A stretch of 45,553 bases of DNA, taken from Alphaproteobacteria bacterium. Lineage in GTDB: Bacteria; Pseudomonadota; Alphaproteobacteria; CAAGCB01; CAG-977. The notes below the pieces were generated by a model. That model ran no database searches and was not told where the DNA came from. It was given only the letters and a program-made list of their open reading frames with translations. The stretch is from positions 1-45,553 of the forward strand of contig CAAGEK010000018.1 of assembly GCA_900768845.1 (NCBI GenBank). Reading direction: 5' to 3'. The position numbers were made by a program, and so were the translations under genes. This document shows positions 1 through 7,457 of this stretch, piece after piece. Each line of letters starts with the position of its first letter. The stretch's first letter is position 1.

Positions 1-283
1 ATTCATCCGGATGCGAGCCTCCGGCTGAATCGGGGACGTCTATGACCTTGCAGACGCAAACGGCTTTGCCGTTTTCGCTTAGCAGTCCCCCCGGGGACGC
101 CACATCTTGGATTTTCCGCCTTTCGATTGAGAGGCGTTTTTTGTTTGTCGAACGGAGAAGGGGGCGGTCGAACCCTCTTTTCGGGTTCGCGCTTCGTCTG
201 GCGATTCATCCGGATGCGAGCCTCCGGCTGAATCGGGGACGTCTATGACCTTGCAGACGCAAACGGCTTTGCCGTTTTCGCTT
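1..283. repeat. 80-bp direct repeat with hairpin
   Basis: Bases 1-80 recur without mismatch at 204-283, an offset of 203. Each unit begins with an imperfect inverted repeat (ATTCA...CCGG against CCGG...TGAAT) and ends with a second hairpin, AAACGGC TTT GCCGTTT. The unit is non-coding as far as I can see. It may be an interspersed palindromic element or part of a tandem repeat running off the left edge of the window. Confidence 0.75.
117..141 (+). terminator. possible Rho-independent terminator
   Basis: The stem CGCCTTTC / GAGAGGCG has one weak pair and a four-base loop, and it is followed by a run of six T. It lies between the two 80-bp repeat copies. The gene it would serve would be to the left of the window. 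Confidence 0.4.
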
Positions 284-317
284 GGCAATCCCGCCACATA
301 TTGCCGGCCGGTTTATG

Positions 318-1274
318 TTATCTGTCTCTTTTTCGTGAAACCGCTTTTAATTGCGCAAGGCGGGCGGCTTTATAGGCTTCGATTTTCTGAAAAGCTTGAG
401 GATACATCGGAGGCATATTGACCTGACCGTATAATGCGGGGGAATTTTCATAAACCGGCAGGGATTCTACGGACGCTTCAGGGGAAACGCCGGCGTTTTT
501 GCACAAATCGATATTGACGTCCAGCCAGTATTTCGTCCTTTGTGAAATTCCCGCACGTCGGGGGATTTCCAATTCTTTGGCGTCTTGCGTAAAATAAGGC
601 GTGCCGTTGAAACGGCAAAGGCGGTTGATACAGTTTTCGGGCGTTATCCGTTTGTACTTCCCCGAGGTGTTTTCAAAATTGGCTCCCAAACTGACAGGCA
701 AGGCGACGACTCGACATTCGTGCTTGAACATACGGTTTTCATTGTCATACCAAGCCAATGCCGCTTGTGTCAGAGCTTCTTTTTTTGAAATCTTCCGTCC
801 TTTTTCAAAAGCGGCGATTTCCTTTTCATAATGGGGCAAAGCCGCACGCATCGGCGCGTCGTTGCCCCGTTCTTTCAATTCATCGCAGACCATCAGGGAA
901 ACGGCGACGGCGTCGGCTTCCATAAGTCGCTTTTCAATCAACTGATCCTTTAGCAAAACGTCCGGCGTATAATAAGGATGCGCACCGTTGGAGATTTGTT
1001 CCGTGTGGCGCGCTTCATGAGCCAGAGAGGATACCATTTTGTCAAAAGAACAATTGCCAGATAAAATGATTTGTTTGTCTTTCGCACTGCAATGCCCCAT
1101 CCCGTCAATGCTGTCAATGCTTAAAGAATATACCGATGAGGCGGCGTGTTCCAACAAAGCCTTTCCCGTCGGGCTGTGGGCGACAACGTTAATCAAATCC
1201 GTCAGGGTTTCAAAATAAGAGCCTCCGGCGTTGATTTTCATGGGAGGAGTGATTTTTTGGCTCTGATCCGACAT
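318..1274 (-). CDS. putative zinc metallopeptidase (DUF6782-like)
   Basis: The protein is 318 residues with no signal peptide or membrane segment, so it is probably cytoplasmic. Residues 86-90 read HEARH in the context SLAHEARHTEQ, a zincin-type HExxH motif that would bind zinc and supply the catalytic Glu. A third zinc ligand is not obvious; a conserved-looking ERLMEADAVAVS stretch about 50 residues later could supply an acidic ligand (ExxxD), as in many zincins. The overall pattern recalls the DUF6782 putative metallopeptidase family, from memory and without a search. An AAAGGG ribosome-binding site lies upstream of the ATG. It stands alone, with the divergent HAD gene 233 bp away. Its substrate is unknown. 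Confidence 0.7.
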   Translation of the reverse strand: MSDQSQKITPPMKINAGGSYFETLTDLINVVAHSPTGKALLEHAASSVYSLSIDSIDGMGHCSAKDKQIILSGNCSFDKMVSSLAHEARHTEQISNGAHPYYTPDVLLKDQLIEKRLMEADAVAVSLMVCDELKERGNDAPMRAALPHYEKEIAAFEKGRKISKKEALTQAALAWYDNENRMFKHECRVVALPVSLGANFENTSGKYKRITPENCINRLCRFNGTPYFTQDAKELEIPRRAGISQRTKYWLDVNIDLCKNAGVSPEASVESLPVYENSPALYGQVNMPPMYPQAFQKIEAYKAARLAQLKAVSRKRDR

Positions 1275-1448
1275 ATCCGAAACCCTTTGTTTTTAATGGA
1301 ATAATTCCGGCCGGCTTTTTTACGGGCATAACCGCGGCGGGCATTGCGGGCATCGCCTGAAAACTTACCGTTTTTTTATTTTAGCCTGTTCCTTTAAAAT
1401 ATCAACAGCTTGTTTGGACAAAACCGGATTGTTTGTCGAAAGCTTCGC

Positions 1449-1477
1449 TTGATTTTATCCGGAAACGTCAATATAAT
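1449..1477 (+). promoter_or_regulatory. sigma-70 promoter of the HAD gene
   Basis: TTGATT (1449-1454), a 17-base spacer and a perfect TATAAT (1472-1477) lie 30 bases before the start codon at 1508. An AGAGGG ribosome-binding site follows. This is one of the best promoter matches in the window. Confidence 0.7.
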
Positions 1478-1507
1478 TAAAGCAATGGAATGTAAGAGGG
1501 ACAGGCT

Positions 1508-2269
1508 ATGGTTGAAAAATCTTCTCCCCGTTCGGGTGCGGTTGTTTTGGACGTTGACGGCGTTCTTTTGAATTTTGTTTCAAACCGGCGTTTTTATGCA
1601 GGGCTGGTTATGGGAACGGCGCGCACTTTGAAACATTTGTCGCCCAATCGCAAAAATATCATCGAAAATATCAAGGCGTTCAAGAAAAGCAAAGCCGGCG
1701 GATTGTTCGCCTATTTGCATAATATGAGCCGCGATGATGAAACTTTTGAAAAAATATGCGGGAAAATCGCCGGCGGCCTGAACTATGACAAAATACAACC
1801 CGATCCGCATCTGAAAAAACATTTGGAACAGCTGTCCCGTAACAGGCAGGTCATCATTTGTACGGACGGGATTTCCGAAATCGCAGAAAAGGCCTTTCAA
1901 CGGCTGATGGGGAACGATTATAAAGGGCGGCCCATTATCATCAGCGATATCCGCGACAATAATTTTCAAACGAAAACCAATCTTGAAAGCTGGAACGGGT
2001 TTGCCGAAAAATATAACATAGACCTTTCAAAGTCGGTTTTGATTGACGATTCCAAAGCCAATATAGAAACGGCGGAACAGGCGATGGGAAACAAGGGGTT
2101 TCATGTCACCCGCAAGCAACCCTTGCACCGGATTTTGACGGATATTAACAGTGCGGACGATAAGGAACGTCAGGAAAAACGGATAAAAATCGAGCAACGG
2201 AAACAAGAAGCCAGAAAAGCCGCGCTGTACGCTAAAAAAGTGCTGAAACAGCAAAAAGGGCGCGGCTGA
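1508..2269 (+). CDS. HAD-superfamily hydrolase
   Basis: A 253-residue soluble protein with the HAD motifs. Motif I is DVDGVL, with Asp15 as nucleophile and Asp17 as acid/base. Motif II appears as ICTDG near residue 120. A late VLIDDSKANIETA stretch supplies the Mg2+-binding acidic pair of motif IV. It would hydrolyse a phosphate ester, but the substrate cannot be told. The last 40 residues are very rich in Lys, Arg and Glu and probably form a helix. The start is supported by AGAGGG seven bases upstream and by the promoter at 1449-1477. It is monocistronic. The next feature downstream is the remnant of an insertion sequence. Confidence 0.75.
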   Translation: MVEKSSPRSGAVVLDVDGVLLNFVSNRRFYAGLVMGTARTLKHLSPNRKNIIENIKAFKKSKAGGLFAYLHNMSRDDETFEKICGKIAGGLNYDKIQPDPHLKKHLEQLSRNRQVIICTDGISEIAEKAFQRLMGNDYKGRPIIISDIRDNNFQTKTNLESWNGFAEKYNIDLSKSVLIDDSKANIETAEQAMGNKGFHVTRKQPLHRILTDINSADDKERQEKRIKIEQRKQEARKAALYAKKVLKQQKGRG

Positions 2270-2387
2270 TTTTTCCAAGAACGTGAACCGTACACCCGCG
2301 AGTCTGCGGATTATGCGATTTGCGGGGATGTGGCGTCTTATCCGGCATTGTGTGTCAAAGCTTTTCAAATGTCGAACGTAAACAATA

Positions 2388-2412
2388 AAAAAAGCCGCCT
2401 GTTTCAGACGGC
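2388..2412 (-). terminator. terminator hairpin, left copy
   Basis: GCCGTCTGAAACAGGCGGC (minus sense) followed by seven T forms a good Rho-independent terminator at the 3' end of the dead transposase. The same 25 bases recur at 2982-3006, where they terminate rpmB. Confidence 0.6.
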
Positions 2413-2981
2413 GTATGGTTCTTCACACGACGGGCGTAGTCCTGCCGGCTACGCCTGAACAGCGTACAACGCTCCGGCAGGTGCATTTTGTTGTTTGCCG
2501 CCCGTAAACAGAGCGGACATCTAAGTCAGGTGTTCTGACGAACCGTCTTCCTTCAGCTGATTCCGTCGGTTTCCTACAATCTTACGGGCGTTCTTTTTCC
2601 GCGGATAGTACCGGCTTGCTCCCAAACGCTCTGTTGCGATACTTGAATTTTATGTTGCGCCAACGCTCGTAAACCATCAAACCGCTTTTTCTTTTCAGAA
2701 AGCCTGCAAAGCTTGACACATTTATTTTCGGCGGTATCTCTACCGGCATATACTCATGAGGTTGACACACTTCCACTTCTATTATCGTGCTTCTTTTCCA
2801 ACCGCAAGGCTCTCTGAGTATCTTCCCTGTCTTGTAGCGTCTTTCTCCATAAATTCTTTACGGCGATATTTCGGCGCAAAGGTTTTTGCGGTTGCCGGAA
2901 CGCACTCCGGAGTTTATCTAAGGAGCCTTTTGTGCATCGCTGTAAGCTTTTCGTGTGTCTGGTGCGGGGGCTTCACGGCAC
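2413..2981 (-). mobile_element. IS200/IS605-family element remnant
   Basis: A decayed single-gene insertion sequence of about 570 bp. It holds a tnpA pseudogene. At its 3' side is a hairpin (GGCGTAG ... CTACGCC, about 2432-2457), as expected for the subterminal hairpins that TnpA recognises in this family. Both edges abut identical 25-bp copies of the terminator sequence (2388-2412 and 2982-3006). The exact ends are inferred from those flanks. IS200-type elements normally make no target duplication. Confidence 0.7.
2449..2937 (-). pseudogene. tnpA: IS200/IS605-type TnpA (Y1 transposase), broken
   Basis: Translating the minus strand in pieces recovers the TnpA order: FAPKYRRKEF near the N-terminus, then EVCQPHEYMPVEIPPK, then VSSFAGFLKRKSGLM, then KFKYRNRAF. 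After a frame change come KNARKIVGNRRNQLKED and, after an in-frame stop, LFTGGKQ. At least one frameshift and several stop codons interrupt it. The His-hydrophobic-His nickase motif, usually DHIHM, has decayed to PHEYM. The catalytic Tyr expected just before RNQLKED is not visible. It should be inactive. Only 195 bp in the middle remain as an open frame (2582-2776). Confidence 0.85.
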
Positions 2982-3013
2982 AAAAAAGCCGCCTGTTTCA
3001 GACGGCTTTTTGC
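2982..3013 (-). terminator. rpmB terminator
   Basis: On the minus strand AAAAAGCCGTCTGAAACAGG continues as CGGCTTTTTTG: a GC-rich stem with a T tract, starting about 20 bases after the rpmB stop codon. Confidence 0.8.
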
Positions 3014-3032
3014 TTTTAAAAGGGAGCGGAAA

Positions 3033-3326
3033 TTAACCGTTGCTCCGTTCGGCGACGCCGACGATGCGTTTTTTCAAACGGCGAGCTTCATAAGAAAGCT
3101 TGCTGTTGGGAGTGGCGGCCAAATAAGCGTCCAAACCGCCGTTGTGTTCAATCGTGCGCAACCCGCGGGTGGAAACACGCAAGGAAACCGTTGTTCCCAA
3201 CGTTTCGCTCAACAGGGAAACCGACTGCAGATTCGGCAGGAAACGGCGGCGGGTTTTGTTGTTCGCGTGACTGACATTGTTGCCGGTCATTACGCCTTTT
3301 CCGGTAACGATACAACGTCTTGCCAT
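3033..3326 (-). CDS. rpmB: 50S ribosomal protein L28
   Basis: A 97-residue basic protein that starts MARRCIVTGKG and continues through NNVSHANNKTRRRFLPNL, the L28 signature. The C-terminal RTIEHNGGLDAYL resembles alphaproteobacterial L28. It binds 23S rRNA in the large subunit. The length is normal for the family. AAGGA lies seven bases upstream of the ATG. A promoter at 3368-3394 and a terminator at 2982-3013 frame it as a single-gene unit, divergent from the tRNA gene. Confidence 0.95.
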   Translation of the reverse strand: MARRCIVTGKGVMTGNNVSHANNKTRRRFLPNLQSVSLLSETLGTTVSLRVSTRGLRTIEHNGGLDAYLAATPNSKLSYEARRLKKRIVGVAERSNG

Positions 3327-3367
3327 GATGATTAATCCTTATGCAATGATAAAAACCGATAGGCTTT

Positions 3368-3394
3368 TTTATATGCAAACAGCGAAATCGTCAA
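3368..3394 (-). promoter_or_regulatory. rpmB promoter candidate
   Basis: Read on the minus strand: TTGACG (3389-3394), 15 bases, then TATAAA (3368-3373). The spacing is short. Shifting the -10 within the AT-rich stretch gives 16-17 bases. It lies about 40 bases before the L28 start codon. Confidence 0.45.
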
Positions 3395-3469
3395 GTTGAA
3401 TCTGACAAATCGGAAATTTTTATTTGTTTTTTATCGCGAATGGGGTATTGTTGCGAAGAAAGCGATTAT

Positions 3470-3546
3470 GCGCCCGTAGCTCAGCTGGATAGAGTATCGG
3501 CCTCCGAAGCCGAGGGTCGTGGGTTCGAATCCCGCCGGGCGCGCCA
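3470..3546 (+). tRNA. tRNA-Arg (anticodon CCG)
   Basis: A complete 77-nt cloverleaf. The acceptor stem GCGCCCG (3470-3476) pairs with CGGGCGC (3536-3542). The D-arm contains AGCTCAGCTGGATAGAGT. The anticodon stem TCGGC / GCCGA holds the loop CTCCGAA with anticodon CCG. The T-arm is GTGGG TTCGAAT CCCGC. Discriminator G and an encoded CCA (3544-3546) end the gene. It reads CGG codons. Confidence 0.95.
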
Positions 3547-3547
3547 A

Positions 3548-3577
3548 TAAAAAAATCCTCGAATGAGGATTTTTTTA
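3548..3577 (+). terminator. tRNA-Arg terminator
   Basis: AAAAATCCTC GAAT GAGGATTTTT: an eight-to-ten base-pair stem with a GAAT loop and a seven-T tail, immediately after the tRNA CCA. Confidence 0.85.
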
Positions 3578-3702
3578 TGGGGAAGCAGTGGCGGTGATGA
3601 GAAACCACGCAGTGGGTTCGGAGAGCGAAGCGAACGACGCCGGAGGCGATCCCTTGGGACGAAGAGCGAAGCGATGAGCAATCCCGTTGAGGCATCAATA
3701 AA

Positions 3703-3729
3703 AACCCCCGCATTTTATGCAGGGGTTAT
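3703..3729 (-). terminator. terminator of exported ankyrin gene
   Basis: AACCCCTGCATAAAATGCGG continues as GGGTTTTT on the minus strand, two bases after the stop codon of the ankyrin gene. The 125 bases between this hairpin and the tRNA terminator contain two copies of AGAGCGAAGCGA but no gene that I can support. Confidence 0.75.
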
Positions 3730-3731
3730 TT

Positions 3732-5015
3732 TTATTTTTTCAAAGATTCTTGCAAATCTTTATAAACGCGGCTCCTTTTTAGTTTATCATTCTTTTCCGC
3801 GTGGTTCAAAACCGTAAGATTCTTATTGTCCTTTAATTTCGGGTCGGCTTCATTTTTAATTAAAAGCTTTACGATTTCCGGATTTTTATTTGTTGATGCC
3901 GCCAACATTAAAGCGGTTCGCCCGTCTTGCATCTTTTCATTCACTCTCGCTCCGTCCTTTATCAAAACATCAAGGATGTCAGGGTTGGGATTCCTTGCCG
4001 CGGCGTACATCAACGGCGTAATGCCGTTTTCGTTTGCGGCATTGACGTCGGCTTTGTTCTTAATCAGCGTTTTAATGATTTCCGGATTTTTGGCTTTTGC
4101 CGCCGCCAGCATCAAAGCCGTGCGACCGTCTTTCATTTTATCGTCGATTTTTGCGCCGTTTTTGATCAAAGCTTCAATGACTTCGGGGTTGGAATTTGAC
4201 GTCGCCGCCAGCATCAGGGCGGTTAATCCGTGCTTTTCCGTTACGGCCGTGCTTGCCCGCCCCCGAACCAACATATTTATGATTTCCGGATTGGGGTTTT
4301 TCGCGGCGGCATACATCAACGGCGTGATACCGTCGTTATTTCCCGTATTAACTCCCGCCCCGCTTTGAATCAAAGCCTTGATAACTTCGGGATTTTGATT
4401 TTTCGCACTCGCCAGCATCAACGGCGTCCGCCCGTCTTTCAATTTTTCATTGACATCGGCGCCGCTTTTGACCAATTGGGTAATGATGGCCGGAGAGGTG
4501 TTTTTTACGGCGGCCAGCATGATCGCAGACAGACCGTCTTTCAATTTGAAGTTAATGTCCGCCCCGTTTTTGACCAAAGTATCGATGACTGCGGGATTTG
4601 TATTTGATGTGGCCGCCATGATAATCGGAGAAGAAGCGAATTTGTTGTTATGATCGTTGACGTCGCCGCCTTTTCTGATCAACAAGGAAATGACATCGGG
4701 GTTTGTGTTCTTTGCCGCGGCGTACAGCAACGCGCTTGCGCCGAATTTTTCACGGGCGTTTATGTCGGCTCCGTGTTTGATTAACGTTTCCAACGTGCCG
4801 GTGCGGGGGCTGAATGAAGCGGCTAATAAAAAAGGCGTTTCCCCGTCTTTGTTTTTGGCGTTTACGGCCGCGCCGTTCCGTAAGGCTTCTTCAACGTCCT
4901 CCACCGTGGCGGTTTTCCAAAAATCTTCCGACAAGAGTTGATTTGCTCGGGCGGGAATGCAATGAGCTGTCGATAAAAGCATAATCCATAAAACAGAAAG
5001 GCAAATTCTACGCAT
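3732..5015 (-). CDS. exported ankyrin-repeat protein
   Basis: About 427 residues. The N-terminus, MRRICLSVLWIMLLSTAHCI then PARA, is a Sec signal peptide, so the mature protein is periplasmic or secreted. The rest is about eleven ankyrin repeats of 35-36 residues with the pattern DGxTxLMLAAxxNxNPEIIxxLIKxGADVN. Each repeat carries the unusual KNPNPEI or TNTNPAV loop, so the repeats arose by recent internal duplication. A start codon at 5024 is possible, but AGGATG would then touch it. With the ATG at 5015 the AGGA is eight bases away, so I prefer 5015. Ankyrins bind proteins and the partner is unknown. The gene is monocistronic with its own terminator. Confidence 0.85.
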   Translation of the reverse strand: MRRICLSVLWIMLLSTAHCIPARANQLLSEDFWKTATVEDVEEALRNGAAVNAKNKDGETPFLLAASFSPRTGTLETLIKHGADINAREKFGASALLYAAAKNTNPDVISLLIRKGGDVNDHNNKFASSPIIMAATSNTNPAVIDTLVKNGADINFKLKDGLSAIMLAAVKNTSPAIITQLVKSGADVNEKLKDGRTPLMLASAKNQNPEVIKALIQSGAGVNTGNNDGITPLMYAAAKNPNPEIINMLVRGRASTAVTEKHGLTALMLAATSNSNPEVIEALIKNGAKIDDKMKDGRTALMLAAAKAKNPEIIKTLIKNKADVNAANENGITPLMYAAARNPNPDILDVLIKDGARVNEKMQDGRTALMLAASTNKNPEIVKLLIKNEADPKLKDNKNLTVLNHAEKNDKLKRSRVYKDLQESLKK

Positions 5016-5156
5016 AATGAACATCCTATCAAAATCAACGATCCTAAGAATCTTACATCTTCATGGAAAATAAGCAACAAGGATAATGTGCCGCAGACTT
5101 TTTATTACGGACTTTTTTCGGGAAACGTGCTGATTCTTCAAATTTTCCGACAGGGA

Positions 5157-5185
5157 TTGACTCTTGACGGGAAAGAACTCATTAT
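5157..5185 (+). promoter_or_regulatory. possible rimO promoter
   Basis: TTGACT (5157-5162), 17 bases and CATTAT (5180-5185), about 40 bases before the rimO start. The -10 is imperfect. Confidence 0.35.
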
Positions 5186-5222
5186 CCGCGTGTCGTATGG
5201 TATGCAATGCGGGTGAAATCAC

Positions 5223-6563
5223 ATGAAAAAACAGAAAATCAAAGTCGGTTTCGTGTCTTTGGGGTGTTCCAAAAATCAAATTGACACGGAAATGATGATG
5301 GCTCATTTGAACGGCGGCGATTTTGAAATCACGGCCGATGCGTCTGCGGCGGATGTGATTATTGTCAACACTTGCGGTTTTATCGGCGACGCAAAGCGGG
5401 AATCCGTCGATACGATTATGGAAATGGCGGAGCTCAAGCGGACGGGGTCGCTCAAAAAACTGGTCGTCACGGGGTGTCTGGCCGAACGTTATCGCGAAAA
5501 TATCCTGAAAGAAATTCCGGACGTCGACGTCGTTTCGGGGGTCGGCAGCATCCACTCGATCGTCGACACCGTCAAAGAATCGTTCAAGCGGGAAAGCGTC
5601 GCCGTTTTCAATCCTGCGGATTCTTGCGATTTGGGAGGCGAGAGAATCGTCACGACTCCGAGCCATACGGCTTATATCCGGATTGCCGAAGGGTGCAACA
5701 ACCGTTGTACATATTGCGTCATTCCTTCCGTGCGCGGAAAATACCGTTCCCGAACGATGGAAAGCATTATCGGGGAAGCGAAAACGTTGGAAAAACAGGG
5801 CGTGAAGGAATTGAACCTGATTGCACAAGACACGTCGTGTTACGGAGCGGACATTTATGGTAAACTGATGCTTCCGGAATTGTTGCGCAAACTGTCCGAG
5901 GAAACGGATATTCCATGGTTCAGGTTGTTTTATTGCTATCCGGACAAGATTACGGACGAACTGATTGCGGAAATCAAAAACAATCCGCGTGTTTTGCACT
6001 ATATAGACATTCCGGTTCAACATATTAACGATGCGGTCTTAAAACGGATGAACCGTCACGGGAATCGGGCGTTAATCGAAAATCTGATCAACCGTTTGCG
6101 CACCGATATTCCCGACATTGTCATTCGCACGACGGCGATCGTCGGTTTCCCCGGCGAAACCGAAGAGGAGTTTAACGAGCTTTTGGATTTTGTCGACGAG
6201 GCTAAATTCAACCGTTTCGGCGCGTTCGCCTATTCCCGCGAAGAAGGGACTCCCGCTTTCGATATGCCGGATCAGGTGGACGAAGATGAAAAGCTGGACC
6301 GTTACGAAGCGGTGATGGAAGCTCAAGCGGAAATCAGCCTTGAGTATCAGCGCGGCTTTATCGGAAAGACGGGGCTGGTTTTGTGTGAAGGCTTTGACGA
6401 CGACGAAGGGATGTATGTCGGAAGGGATTATGCAAACGCGCCCGAAATCGACGGTAATGTTTACTTTACGTCGAAATACCCCGTTGAAACGGGCAGCTTT
6501 GTCCGCGTCAAGTTCACGGACGCCGACGAATACGATTTGTTCGGGGAAGTGTTTGAAAAATAG
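5223..6563 (+). CDS. rimO: ribosomal protein S12 methylthiotransferase
   Basis: A 446-residue radical-SAM enzyme that adds a methylthio group to the conserved Asp (Asp89 in E. coli numbering) of ribosomal protein S12. The N-terminal MTTase domain begins VGFVSLGCSKNQIDTE and has the three cluster cysteines Cys15, Cys51 and Cys85. The radical-SAM motif is CNNRCTYC (Cys158, Cys162, Cys165). A C-terminal TRAM domain follows from about residue 380. SLGCSKNQIDTE and the DPP-free TRAM fit RimO better than MiaB. The length is normal for the family. GGGTGA lies just upstream of the ATG. It stands alone. Confidence 0.93.
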   Translation: MKKQKIKVGFVSLGCSKNQIDTEMMMAHLNGGDFEITADASAADVIIVNTCGFIGDAKRESVDTIMEMAELKRTGSLKKLVVTGCLAERYRENILKEIPDVDVVSGVGSIHSIVDTVKESFKRESVAVFNPADSCDLGGERIVTTPSHTAYIRIAEGCNNRCTYCVIPSVRGKYRSRTMESIIGEAKTLEKQGVKELNLIAQDTSCYGADIYGKLMLPELLRKLSEETDIPWFRLFYCYPDKITDELIAEIKNNPRVLHYIDIPVQHINDAVLKRMNRHGNRALIENLINRLRTDIPDIVIRTTAIVGFPGETEEEFNELLDFVDEAKFNRFGAFAYSREEGTPAFDMPDQVDEDEKLDRYEAVMEAQAEISLEYQRGFIGKTGLVLCEGFDDDEGMYVGRDYANAPEIDGNVYFTSKYPVETGSFVRVKFTDADEYDLFGEVFEK

Positions 6564-6593
6564 CCGTCTTTGCGTTTAATTGCGGAAAAAAAG

Positions 6594-6622
6594 TTGACGA
6601 TTGTCCGTTTTTTGTCTATTAT
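6594..6622 (+). promoter_or_regulatory. sigma-70 promoter
   Basis: TTGACG (6594-6599), exactly 17 bases, then TATTAT (6617-6622). It sits about 30 bases after the rimO stop and 20 bases before a strong GGAGG (6645-6649) for the next gene. Confidence 0.7.
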
Positions 6623-6654
6623 GCTTATAAAGATTACATATAACGGAGGGTGTC

Positions 6655-7318
6655 ATGCGTCAAGAGGAAGCTTGGAAAAAAAAGACAGGAATCGACGTTG
6701 AGCGAAGTTCTGGGCGAAATGGGTTATAATGCCAAAACGGATTTTATGGCTATCAGAATCGATCCCTATTCTTCTAAAATGGAATTGAACAACGGTATGT
6801 CGTTGGGCGGTTGGGAAACGGAAAAACGCCCCGTCCGTCCGAATGCCCGTACGGTTGAGGAACTGAGCGTGCAGACCAAACAAACGTATAATGAAGCATT
6901 GGATAACCAATGTGTCAATCCGGACGGTAAAATCGCGGTAGGCATCACGGGAAGAAACAACGGCGTTTATTCGGCTTATATGGCTTTCGGCAAGGAAATA
7001 ATCGTGACGGAAAATCCGAAGATCATCGAGGCTTTGGAACGTCAGATGCACTTTGAAAGCGAACGTATGGGCGTTCCGTTTTCCAACGGTGAAAGGCCTA
7101 AAAACTTCCAACAAAACATGGAATGGGAACAGGTCAAGAATTACAGTTCCAAATCCGATAAATCCGCCAAACGCCTTTTGACCAAGGAAGAAAAAGCCGA
7201 AGCTAAAAAGCGCGAAGAGTTTATGAAATCGATGGAAGCGAAGTTTAATACGCCCGCTCCGGCGAAAAATCCCGTTATGGAAGCGGCCATGGCACGCAGG
7301 AACGGCAAAGGGTATTGA
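6655..7318 (+). CDS. hypothetical protein, start region frameshifted at A8
   Basis: A product of about 220 residues that I do not recognise. The body (MGYNAKTDFMAIRIDPYSSK onward) is soluble and ends in a Lys/Glu-rich helix and a Pro/Ala linker (APAKNPVMEAAMARRNGKGY). The best start is the ATG at 6655, five bases after GGAGG, but it reads MRQEEAWKKKTGIDVE and stops after 24 codons. Removing one A from the eight-A run at 6676-6683 joins MRQEEAWKK to RQESTLSEVLGEMGYNAK. Without that change, translation must start at a GTG (6650) abutting the Shine-Dalgarno or at an internal codon (TTG 6697, ATG 6718). A strong promoter and a terminator frame the gene. Confidence 0.6.
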
Positions 7319-7340
7319 TTTTCGTGCCGTTAAAAATACG

Positions 7341-7377
7341 GAAAAGCGCACGGTTGAAGGTCGTGCGCTTTTTTTTG
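7341..7377 (+). terminator. Rho-independent terminator
   Basis: AAAGCGCACG, a nine-base loop and CGTGCGCTTTTTTTT: a ten-pair stem and an eight-T tail, 22 bases after the stop at 7318. Confidence 0.85.
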
Positions 7378-7398
7378 CGAAAAAATTTTCTCCGCCTC

Positions 7399-7429
7399 TT
7401 GACTTAGAGGGCACTCTAAACCCTATGTT
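7399..7429 (+). promoter_or_regulatory. MerR-family type promoter and operator
   Basis: TTGACT (7399-7404) and TATGTT (7424-7429) are separated by 19 bases instead of 17. The spacer holds a perfect inverted repeat, TTAGAG GGCA CTCTAA (7404-7419). An overlong 19-base spacer with a centred dyad is the hallmark of MerR-type activators, which twist the DNA to align the two boxes. The half-site resembles AdhR/NmlR-type sites as I remember them. No merR gene is visible in the window. Confidence 0.65.
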
Positions 7430-7457
7430 TTTAATATCATGCGAATCGGAGGCGAAA

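Noticed and set aside
2413..2981. Structured RNA such as permuted tmRNA, RNase P RNA or a group II intron
   Set aside because: A frame resembling a tag peptide was seen, but the minus strand translates piecewise into an IS200-type TnpA, which explains the region.
2388..3006. GCCGTCTGAA in both terminators is the Neisseria DNA uptake word
   Set aside because: Only two copies exist here, both within one duplicated terminator, and nothing else in the window is Neisseria-like. Chance is enough.
3563..3817. Plus-strand open frame after the tRNA
   Set aside because: It overlaps two terminators and the end of the ankyrin gene, has no ribosome-binding site and no family resemblance.
5061..6023. 320-codon minus-strand frame opposite rimO
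   Set aside because: Mirror frame of a highly conserved gene; composition is that of an antisense shadow.
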